A DNA stretch of 64,000 bases. Origin: Arbacia lixula (taxonomy: Eukaryota > Echinodermata > Echinoidea > Arbacioida > Arbaciidae). Both the position numbers and the translations under genes were made by a program. Under the pieces are notes generated by a model. It saw nothing but the letters and a program-made list of their open reading frames with translations, ran no database searches and was not told the DNA's origin. Positions 46,166 through 56,600 of the stretch are shown here, in pieces. Position 1 is the stretch's first letter. Each line of letters begins with the position of its first letter. Where the stretch lies: NCBI GenBank assembly GCA_963669155.1, contig OZ022585.1, positions 4,809,024 to 4,873,023 on the forward strand, read 5' to 3'.

Positions 46166-46468
46166 GTATCATATCATATCATATCATATCATATCATATC
46201 ATATCATATCATATCATATCATATATCATATATCATATATCATATATCATATATCATATATCATATATCATATATCATATATCATATATCATATATCATA
46301 TATCATATATCATATATCATATCATATCATATCATATCATATATCATACCATATATCATATCATATCATATCATGTCATATCATATCATATCATATCATA
46401 TCATATCATATCATACCATCATGTCATATCATAACATAATATCATATATTACATCATATCATATCATA
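46166..46468 (+). repeat. ATATC/ATATCAT microsatellite
   Basis: About 300 bases alternate between a pure 5-bp unit (ATATC), a pure 7-bp unit (CATATAT, about 46222-46318) and the 5-bp unit again, with decay at the right edge. Confidence 0.95.
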
Positions 46469-46798
46469 ACAAATTCTTTCGGGATCTGAAATGAAGAGCA
46501 AAACAAGTTTGAGGAATATTTGAACAAACACACAAAACAAAGACCCCCCCCCCCCTACCCCAGCAAATAGCATGACTTTTTATCACAGAGGTTTTGAGCA
46601 AAATCACTTTGCAGGATTGTCTCTCTTAAGGAAATTCTTAGGATGTTAAATAATTCAAGGGAATTTCAGGAAATTGAATGAAAAAAAAGTGTCAAAAATA
46701 ACAATATTTTCCCTCATCTCAATTATTGTTAATGAAAAACATGTAGAGTTAGCCCAGTTCGTAGCTGTTTACTTGTGTATTCTTTCTGGTTCCTGATA

Positions 46799-46800
<2 letters not shown>

Positions 46801-46841
<41 letters not shown>
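46801..46841 (+). repeat. (CA)n microsatellite
   Basis: About twenty CA units lie in the region 3' of OSTM1 exon 5 on the gene's strand. A shorter CA run is present at 51067-51087. Confidence 0.95.
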
Positions 46842-46843
<2 letters not shown>

Positions 46844-47057
46844 CTAACATACAAACTAATCCGAGCTGGGCATGTACAGAACAGGGCTTTATTTACTGCA
46901 TGTGTTTTATATACAGGGCCGCTTGATAAAAAAAAAAGCATCAAAGAACATGGTTGGAAGCAGTTTTTTCACTTCAGGAAATAGTGGTAAATTCCAGGAA
47001 ATTTCAAGAGTTCATTTCAGGATACGAATTTTTGGAGAGTGGAAACAGTGTACTCAC

Positions 47058-50000
47058 TGCCAACAAGTCTTTGTTGTTTCTTGGTACCATGCAGCTTGGC
47101 AGTGAGGTAGAAGAAGACGGGCAAGACGCACACGAAGACGCTGATGGCTACCACGGAGACAAAGTCCTTGTCTGCAATACGGCAGCCACTCTCCTTCCAC
47201 TCCATGCGAGTACGGTTCATCTACAGGCAATTGCATTCGCTTTGTTATTCATCTCTTTTTTTTGTGTGAATCGTCCCCTGCGTGTCACCCGTTTTTGACT
47301 TTAAACAAAATGATTAATTCATACACTTTGACTTCCTCATGAATTTTCCCATTAATTTCTTTGCATGAATGTGTATTTTTGTTTCAAATTTCTATGATTA
47401 TTGTACATTGCATGTACTAATTTCTGAAAATTTGCTGGGCAATTACGCAGTATTAATCATTCCAGAAAAAGATGGAAGTAATATCATGCTGCGATTTAAA
47501 ACAATCAAAAAGAGTTCTAACAACACTCAAAAATCAATTAATTTCAATTATAACAAGAACATATAAGCCACCGTGCTCCATTGGTTGTTATGCAATAGAC
47601 CGGTTTACTAACATATTCAAATTTTATGCATACCAGTTTAACAAAGGTTGCCCCTGACAACCGGAAACCTTGCCCAAGGTTTGCCCGACATAGCAACTAA
47701 TGTATGCAAAGTGGATTCCAAGTACTGAAATACCATTGTTAGATACGGGTTAATGGAATAACTTGTTACTAGGCCCCAAGGGAAGAAACATCCATAAATT
47801 TGACTCATTAGTAAACCGGTCTATTGAATACTTCACTAAATACCCGTCACACTTATTTGGAATCAGCAGGAATCAAGCAGAACCAGCCGGAATGAAAATT
47901 TTTCAAAATTCGAGCCACATTCGGGAGGTAATTTCAAATTGATCCAAATATGTAAAAACGCCGTTCGATTGCGGCATGACCTCCTCAGTGACTCCTCAAT
48001 GCTCACTGACATTGCAGCAACAGCTAGCCGTGCTTCTATGCGATTCGATTTTCCCACAAATGCGATGGGAATGTTTCGAATGTTGTTGAAATGTCATCCA
48101 AATACTTGGAATGCAGTCAGAATGCTGTTGGACTGCACTTTGAATACCGTTCCATATTATCCAGTTCGAATGCACCTCAAAAGTTTTGGTATGACCTTTG
48201 ACTTACCAGGTCAATAATGTCCATGCACAGCTCTTCGGCATCTTTGCTGTCGTAGAACTTATTCAAATCACAGTACATCTTGCTGCAATTGTTGCACAGT
48301 GTGACATTGCTTGTATCTGGAATGGGACTGGTCTGCGAGGAAAAAAAACAGTGACAGTATGAAAAACTCTCACATTTGTTAGCATTTTTTGGTACTCTTT
48401 CTAATAAGCTCATTATTTTGTAATATAATTGTTCTTTTATGATAAATCTTCATAGAACGGTAAAGTTTAATTCATTTGAGACATCATATTTCTAATCATA
48501 TCCCTCATGATACCGTCCTGCCCTTTGATTGGTTAAGAGCACTGCACATGACCAAATGAAGAACCACTGGAAAAGAAACCTTCTCTGAAAAAGTACTATT
48601 TGCCCCCCCCCCCCAAATGAATAAGAAAAAAAGAAGTATCGCACCCCTTAGTTCATATTTTCAAGATGTCAAAGGGCCGAAGAGTCTTCTCATGATGTCA
48701 AGAGGGCCGAAATGTGCTGTCTTGGTGTCAAATGTCCACATGTCCATATTATAATGTAAGCGCAACATGCAAAATCTACAAGATAATTCATTTGAGCTGC
48801 CAAAATTTCAAAGGGTCCCTTTCAAAGTTTGTCCGTGTAACAAACGACCATTTCTAGAGCTAGCAACATTGAAATTCAACAATCAGGAAGATTTGGGGAA
48901 ATTTCATCAGAAATCAGAGAGACGTCTATCAAAGGCACACAATCTAATGACAATAATCTATCAGTAATCAGGGAGATTGAGTGATGTGACGAAATCCAAT
49001 GCAGTACTATTGGTTTTATTTTCAGTGAGTCTCCTGCGAAATCAGGGAGACTTGGCAGCTCTGCATTTCATAAGCATTTCACTGCTTCAAAACAATCCCA
49101 ACAGCTGGCAAATGTCAAAGGGCTTGAAACCCACCAAATTTGATGGAACACTGTAGACTGATATGCCTCCACCCTCATACACAAATACCTGTACTACAGT
49201 GTTTCCACAATCCCTCCTTAAAATATTTTCTTGTCTGATGCCTATTTGAAATTTTACTTTGACATTCTGAACACACAACCCAATCAGATTTACCTTAGAG
49301 GGTAGAACCCATTTTGAGACCTTTATTTCAAGTTTGATTATAATTGGTTGACTATTTCTTGAAGTATTGCTCACATGCAGTGACATTTTTATGGCTTACA
49401 CCCTGACATTTGACCTGTGACCCATCTGACAAGAAATCATAAGTTGATTGTCCTGTCATATATCACTATTTCATTCAGTTTAGTGAAATTCAGCCTCACA
49501 TTTGTTTTACACAAAGACAGACTTTGTGACAGAGGTGTAAATATATATATCAGTACAAAAAGATGAGTAAAAAGAAACCACAAGCATGGAATTTAAGATT
49601 CTTCTTTGTTTCTTTACTAGTCAGTATTTTACTTACCCCTCCATTTTCAACAAAACATGCCTTCGTTCTGAGGTACTGGTATAGGAACTCTGTTGTGGTG
49701 TTGCTGGGGTAGAATTTGTGATCTTTTTCATGGTAGCATCCTAAGCAAAGAAAATATGGAAGGATGCTGTCTCAAAGCTGGGTATGCCGTCTGCAAATAT
49801 TTTTCAGCGAGGAGAACACTTCAGCTCCAATCAAACATGAACTAGAAAAATTTGACTGCGCGCAGTCAACTGGTACTGTATGGCACCGACCTACCTCCTG
49901 CACATACACTGCAGCATTGCCAAAATTGCCAACATTTTTGTAAAATGTCATCCTCGTATGCCTGGAAAACTTGCTATTTCGCTATGACATACAACTTAAT

Positions 50001-52372
50001 TGAGAGAGACCTGTAATATATCGTAATTGTGGCATATTTGGTGATGTTTGGTCAAATCACACTTTATCACATAATCAGTAAGACCCGAAATCACAAAGGA
50101 GTTTTAGATTTAGTCTATATATAAATATATATATAACTATATGGTTATACAATACTATGGTTATGGGGTATTCAAACTAAATTGGTGACCAGTCTAATCA
50201 CTCTCTAACAGTCTAATCTAATCCAAGGCAACTAGCATGAAAATAGGGAAAGCACTCGTTATTCCGAAGGTTCGTTATTCCGAACGTTACGCAACAAATG
50301 CTAGGATTAACAAATTCTTTTTTCGTTTTTGGACTAACGAGCATCGAGGTATAGGCAATTTACGTGTTTCGGAATTACGAACCTTCGGAATAAACAAACC
50401 TTTGGAATATTGAACTGTAACCGAAAATAGCACCCTACGCAAAAGTGCGCATTCCTTATTGGATCTTTTTGAAGTGTATACGCTAAATCAAGGGCACTTA
50501 TCTGCTTATACGCCATAAAATTTGCTTAAACCATGGGGTAAATCTACAACTTCTTTGTGAATTCAGCCCTAGCAATCCACATTTTGGTTAAGATTCTTAC
50601 TTTCACATAATCCATCATCCCACAGCTGGTGCAGGAACGAGTGTGTTTGACTGACGATCTGAAGTTTGTCCGAAACCAAGATGTCCTCACTGCAGTCTGT
50701 ATCCTGGGGCAGGGAGAGAGGCAGGAAGAGAGTAAACACAAAAATGGGGGCTCTTTTAGCCCTGGTAATACCACACAGTGCCTCTGTGATTTGTTTTGTT
50801 GGTATTGTAGGAAATAATGCACATGAAATCACGCTTGAAATGCAGCCCCCTTTATCATTTCTGCCCTACCCTGACAAAAGGAAGCAAGCAACAAATCACT
50901 GAAATCTGGGTTATTGGTATTCTTAGATTGTACTCAGCATTCCCTACATACAGACACAATCTGGACAAGAAATGTTCATCTTGCTGCAAGATATTCAATC
51001 TAACATGATGTGGTGTTGCACTGATGCCAATGCAAGTGACAGAGACCTGCGCACCCTGTGTATGCACACACACACACACACACACAGTATCTGCAAGAAT
51101 CTTCAGGATTGAAGGAGGCAGATTAACCCAAAGAAGAAGAAGAGACACATTTTGCTCATTTCCAAGAAAAATCTCCTAAGTTGTTAGTTGCTTCCCTTTG
51201 TCAGAGTAGGTCAGAGTTGCTCCCAGTTAGATTTTATGGTCCTGTGAGCCCTTGTCTAGAAATGATGTCAAAATTTGCCATGGAACTGCAGTAACAATGA
51301 GATGTGGCTTAACTGTGTCCTGCAAGGTATACAAAGTTTTCATAGCCTTTTGTTTCTCTTTTCCAAGACGATACCACCCCCCTTCACCATGACAACTATT
51401 CTCTCATGCACTTTTGTACAGGATGTGTTTGTCTGGGGGTCCACAATTTAATGCATGACTCGACTGAAATATCAACATGAAGGAAAGATACTCTCAAGTA
51501 ATTATTATCTCAAAATAACAGAATTGAGTTTCATGCAGAGTATGCTTTTGGTATAAATCTGACATCTAGATTGAAGCAATTTGGAAGGGAATAATAGAAG
51601 TGATTTACGCCCTCTATATTATACAGTGCTTTTTCTTGTATGGAGTACAACTCAGATTGCTTGATAATTGTAGTCAGCGGTAGAAGCTAGTTGAGGTACA
51701 GTAAGCAGAACAGGAATCCTGCCTGGCAGGTATCCATTTATCACACTGCGCTTAAGAGGGACAAGCATGAGCTAAGCACCTCATCCAAGGATGTATGCGC
51801 CAAGCTAAGGACCACCCAAGGATCTCTCTGCAAGAGTCAGGAGTTCTTACTTACTTCATAGACTCTCCTACATCCTGTAAACTTCTTTAAAACATACTGT
51901 AAACAAATTATATGACACTTACATTAGTAATCTCTTTCCAGGCATCTAGTGTCCTTTCATATTCATGGACACACTGTAGACAGAAGAGAACAGGTTTTGC
52001 ATGGAAGACAGCGCACTCAATGAAATGAGACGAGGCATTGCTGTATTGGTTTAACAACTCATGTCTGCGGCTGTGCTTGCAGGAAAGAGCCTCATCTTTG
52101 TCAAGTTCTGGTGACATTAAAGTAACATCGTCGTTGTCGTCGTACACGCCGCCAGTCTCTATTCTTGCTTCTTGCAGTCTTGCATAAGCTTCAACTCTGC
52201 TCTCTTCTCTGTCTTGAGATGCTCTCCTTGAAGACACAACATCAACGTCTTGGCCCGACAGAGCTGGTCCAGAAATGATGTCTGCCGCAGCAATGGAACC
52301 AGACAACATCATCCCACACGAGAGGATGACAAGTTCTGATGCAGCACAAAATAGCAGATTTGATGCCCACAT
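47058..52372 (-). CDS. OSTM1: OSTM1, ClC-7 accessory subunit; C-terminus unresolved
   Basis: OSTM1 is a type I lysosomal membrane glycoprotein that stabilises the ClC-7 chloride/proton exchanger. Minus-strand exons are 51923-52372, 50601-50703, 49637-49740, 48207-48332 and 47058-47220, all in phase, giving 315 residues so far. The ATG at 52372 was chosen because a hydrophobic signal peptide follows at once (LLFCAASELVILSCGMML). Another in-frame ATG lies at 52468. The luminal domain has paired cysteines (FCLQCVHEY, LCERC, LCNNC) and glycosylation sites (NAS, NTT, NVT, NCS, NRT), and FIECAVFHAKPVLFC aligns with vertebrate OSTM1. The transmembrane segment is about residues 281-303 (VSVVAISVFVCVLPVFFYL), followed by a basic tail. 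At 47057 a donor (GTGAGT) suggests a further exon I could not find. Read-through instead stops at 47017-47019 after 14 more residues. Confidence 0.88.
47593..47826. mobile_element. Short element with perfect 19-bp terminal repeats
   Basis: CAATAGACCGGTTTACTAA at 47593-47611 is the exact reverse complement of 47808-47826. The 234-bp interior has no coding capacity. It lies in the OSTM1 intron between exons 4 and 5. Sequence 47860-48180 is another unnamed, possibly repetitive stretch with AATGCAGTCAGAATG-like motifs. Confidence 0.75.
48830..49065 (+). repeat. Dispersed repeat family I
   Basis: The part with GAGTCTCCTGCGAAATCAGG, AGGGAGA blocks and TCTAATGACAATAATCTAT is found inverted at 59276-59455 in an RPF2 intron. 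Both copies lie in introns. No ends were defined. Confidence 0.55.
50258..50408. mobile_element. Short inverted-repeat element with TTATTCCGAA ends
   Basis: CGTTATTCCGAAGGTTCGTT followed by ATTCCGAACG on the left is complemented by TTCGGAATTACGAACCTTCG and GAATAAACAAACC on the right. It lies in an OSTM1 intron and has no coding capacity. Confidence 0.65.
51217..51342 (+). repeat. Dispersed repeat family H
   Basis: GTTAGATTTTATGG, ATGATGTCAAAATTTGCCAT and GGAACTGCAGTAA, then TGTGGCTTAACTGTGTCC, recur in the same order at 55971-56095 in an RPF2 intron (GTTAGATTTTCTGG, TTTGCCATGGAACTGTAGTA). It lies in OSTM1 intron 1. Confidence 0.55.
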
Positions 52373-52899
52373 ATTGGTTTGTGTTGCCGTTGATCTATCC
52401 GTTGATGTCCCAGTGACTGCTGAATAAGTGATAAAGGCTGTGGTAAGTTTATACATTTGCACAAACAATAATAGTCAGCACTGATGTGTTTCTCAAAATT
52501 AAGCTATAAAAAAAATTACATGTAAGTTCTAAATACTGAACTGCTTGGATCCTGTCGCATCTATTGTTGTCAAGCGGATGATCCTTGAGAATAATTGTGA
52601 CTTAAGAAACCAAAAAAAAAGATTTTTCCTGTTTAAAAATGGGCCGCAGTTTTAAACTGCTGTATATTTTGTCCAGTTCAGCATGAACTCCTCGTCCGCG
52701 ATCAACAACCGCGTGTAGCATCGCGACCTTCACAGCTCTTCAGCCACGTTCCTGAAGTCGCGACTCAGCCGCAAGTCTCCGCCTCATCATCCATAGCGTG
52801 AGCCCCTTCTTTCGTTGTCATGATCATACGTCATCATTGGACTCTCAACTTATTTCTTACGTAAGCATTATTTAGTCATGTTAGTCCATCGCACTCATC

Positions 52900-53637
52900 C
52901 ATGTACATTTTATATTTAGCCAATATATCTCAGTGCAATTCATGTGACCCACTTGCACGTGCGTGGTCTGTTCTCAATCATTCAATAAACAAACTAAAAG
53001 GGAATACAATTTATCATGTCTTTTATTATCGTACAAACCTGCTTCCTGTAAGTTTAAAAATTGAGTTTATGGCGTGTGATCAGTGTCAGTGCATCACATA
53101 TCACATCTCACATGTCTCATCTCACTATTCTCAGTCTCACACACCTGACACACACTACACAAAAACACTCACAGTCATACTCATAGTATTCTACAATTAC
53201 ATGAATTATATTATGTTGACATACCTTACTAGCTGGCGTTCGGTGGAGCCAGATGCAATCCCAGCGGATCCAACGGCATAATCAACAGTCAGAGACTGAT
53301 ACTTCGGTGTTAAGATAACATGGGTTTGAGATTCCAATCCCAGGCCTATACAATGAGGTATACAGTACCGGTACTATTCGTGTGATATCACGTGACTAAA
53401 ATGATCATGTGACTACAGTTGACTGTGCGTGTGCTGATCACACTGTTTATTTTACGTTGGGCAGCCACTGATCTAGAGATCAGTGTGGGCAGCACTGCGC
53501 TAGCTTATAGCGCTGGCGCGCGCGCGCGGCGTGCTCGCTCGATCGCAGATTATTTGGAAATTGCACGTGTGAACTGAGGACACCTGCTACTGCTGTGCTT
53601 GTGGTTGAAATTTGCCCTTGTTTGGAAGTTAAGAAAG
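52900..53637. promoter_or_regulatory. Divergent OSTM1/RPF2 regulatory region with an E-box cluster
   Basis: The two start codons are 1.27 kb apart and point away from each other. The spacer holds TCATGTGA (52940-52947), GCACGTGC (52955-52962), TCACGTGA (53388-53395), TCATGTGA (53405-53412) and a CACGTG at 53564-53569. A GC-rich (GC)n stretch at 53510-53530 precedes the RPF2 5' UTR. TCACGTGA is the consensus for MiT/TFE lysosomal regulators, and CACGTG also binds MYC/MAX and USF. Which gene is served is inference. An inverted family G repeat occupies 53228-53313. Confidence 0.5.
53228..53313 (-). repeat. Inverted family G repeat
   Basis: On the minus strand it reads CCGAAGTATCAGTCTCTGAC, then GTTGGATCCGCTGGGATTGC and ATCTGGCTCCACCGAACG, matching the family at 2283. 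It lies between OSTM1 and RPF2. Confidence 0.5.
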
Positions 53638-56600
53638 ATGCAGCGAATAGTGTAAGAAGTATTTTCTCCCGTATTTCACAGTCCGTTACCGAATACTGGG
53701 TTAATTTTCGTAGCTACTGCGTCTGTACGGTCTATTTAGTATTTACACTACGACCTTATGCTACGACGCACGGCTACGGCCCTAGTCCCATGCTTTGGAA
53801 TTAATGTGTGTTGTGACTGTGTGAGGCGCTTGGGGGTTTCTAGCCTACTCACATCAGTACTTGCCCCGGGACTGCTTCCGCGAAGCTTCGCGAAGCGGAA
53901 GCGTCCTGAGTGCTCGCCGGGCCGGGAGCCGTGGAGCTAACGGGTTAGCTAACGTGTACACATAGTACTGACATGAAAAATGGTCGAGTTAAAAAAGAGT
54001 ATTTTCAATGATTGTGCAACGATAAATTTTTATCAAGATCTCAAAATGTATATTTAGTCAAAATCAATATTTATAATGAAATATTAAATGTCATAACTTT
54101 CCTTCAATTTCATGAAATATAATCACTTCGTACTGACCGATGTAGAACAACTACCGGTAATCGTTTCGATATTTTTTTGCACACAGTAGTTCATGGTCTC
54201 ACGTCTCCACTGACCTTCTTTGTCATGTTTGTGCATATTGGCATTAAAATACAACTAGAACAGCGAAAGCTTTTTTAAAGGTAGCCCCCTCCCGCGTCAG
54301 GTCACAACATCAACCCTGGTACAAAACATAATGCGATTTTGGGACAGTTTCACGATGTGACGTACCTACACATATCAAAATTTAACAAACAATCTTGGCT
54401 GTTCCAAAAACTTATACTGTACATGACTTTAAGCGTGCCCTGAAGCTGAATGAGATGGTTATTCCTGTCCATCCTTGCTGGGGGCTAAATGTGCCTAAAT
54501 TTAAAGGGATAGTTCTCCATGAAATTACGTTAGTTTCAATAGAAGCAGACACATGGTTTGCAGTGGCTAGGGGGAAAACATCTTGGTAGAAAAGAAAAAG
54601 GTGCATTGTGGATGTTTGCCATCTGTTTTGTTCTTGCAGGAAGCCCAAGAACCAGAGGGTGAAGCGAGCCCTTGAGAAGCGGGAGCCTAAGCTGGTTGAG
54701 AACACCAAAATGTCGCTGATGATCAGAGGGGGGCACACCAATGCCACCATCGCTGCTGTACTGACAGAGCTGCACATGCTCAGGAAGCCACACAGTCAAG
54801 CCTTCAAGAGGTTAGTAACACTTAGACCGAAAAATCAGTCTCTGTAGGACGTTGGATCCGCTGAGATTACATCTGACTCCTCTGAACGCTCCTACCGGGG
54901 TACGTCCAAAAAGAATGCCCCGAATGGTTATTCCTGTCTAAGTGACAGTGTGAGGTACTCACAGACTATGAAGTGATATGGCTTCTAATTTGATGTAAGT
55001 ATTTTGATGATTAGGAAATCAAAGAAAAGGTTTTATAACAAGCACAAGTCCACACCCATATGAAGTTATTGAAAAGTCAGTAATTGCAGAAAATTGGAGA
55101 TGCCAATTGAGAAAACAGATCTGTGAGGAAAGTGTTCATGTATAGTCCACACGTCCTTGTCAGTCAATTAGAAAAAACTATCAATAGGACCCAAAAGATG
55201 ATGAGAAGGTCAAAAAAGCTGGTCAGACATTGTTACAGTGGAATCTGTATCTTCATAGAAGCAGAAAGCGTTGGCATGACTTAGATTGTCAGTTTAAGTT
55301 TGTGTATATTGCAGACCAAATTCTTTAAAAACAACTGAACTTTCTTAAACAGCATTTTCTTCTACGTGCAACAATTAAGCATTTATTTAGATTTAATTTT
55401 AGGCCTGCAAAAGGTCAGAATCCTTCTTTGAATTAAAATCACTTCCAGAAAAGATGCTTTCTTTGTATTGCATGCAAGTTTTTTTTTTTTTGTTAATTCA
55501 TGCAAATGTACTGATAATAGTTTCTACTTTTAATGAACACCTAACATTGTAATTGCTATGGCATATGGAATAATACTATGCAGTTGATTTGCTTCATTGT
55601 TTCACAATATCTGTTGAATTTCAGGAAGAATATCATGCGCCCATTTGAGGACCAAACCTCTCTGGAATTCATGTCCCAGAAGAATGATGCTTCCCTGTTT
55701 GCCTTTGGTTCTCACTCAAAGAAACGGCCAAACAATCTTGTGCTAGGTAAGTTTTGAAAAAAACAACAACAGAATTTGAAGGTGAAAAAATACAAATATA
55801 TTTGTGGGGGCTACTTTGCAAGCCTGATGTCATCATAGTAACACATGTTGCTTCATAACTTATGTGGAAAGAAACTGTCAACAGGGGCTCTTTTGACATT
55901 TACTTGAGCTCTTTTCATGCCATTTTGTGTACAGATTGATCGTACACGTTTACGCAATACCTTAACCTGTTGCTCACGGTTAGATTTTCTGGATTTGTGA
56001 ACCCTGGTCCAGTAAGGATGTCAAAATAATTTGCCATGGAACTGTAGTAGTTAAAGAAGTGTGGCTTAATTCTGTCCAATAAGTATGAAGTTTTATTGTT
56101 CAAACAGCAGATTGTATGGGAGCTGTGCTGCTTAGACCTGAGTGGTAAAAAGGCCACCCACATATCTGCTGGCCCATTAAAGAACGGGTCAAAATTTCAA
56201 AATATTCCAATGGAGTTGTTTCCAACTTGGTACCTTTACGTAATTCATGAAACCAATGAACTATGTAACTAAAGGTCAAGTCAAATAGAGACCAAAGGGC
56301 AAATATCAAATGTATACTAGTCTACTGTGCACAGTCAAATTTCTGTAGATTGTCATTCATTGCATAACTTTGGTTCTTCTTTATTTCTATTCAGGCCGCA
56401 TGTTCGAACATCACACACTCGACATGGTAGAATTTGGTGTGGAAAGATTCAAGTCCATGCATGAATTTAAGGTATGTTGTTTTTATTTTCAGCATGTTCC
56501 CATTCAAACATTGCTTACCCAAATCTCCACAGGGAGCCATACCTAAAAATCTTTTTCCTGCCTGCAAATGTCCTCACCCTCCCCTCGGAGCTTGGCAGCA

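Noticed and set aside
53515-53532. (GC)n stretch as a Z-DNA-forming element
   Set aside because: It is short and equally explained by a CpG-rich core promoter for RPF2.
53874-53902. Bacterial-type terminator hairpin
   Set aside because: It is in an animal intron and has no trailing T run.
54395-54589. Alternative first exon of RPF2 (frame starting AVPKTYT)
   Set aside because: It has no ATG, cannot supply the two-base carry-over needed by exon 2, and overlaps repeat fragments; the 14-nt exon at 53638 fits exactly.
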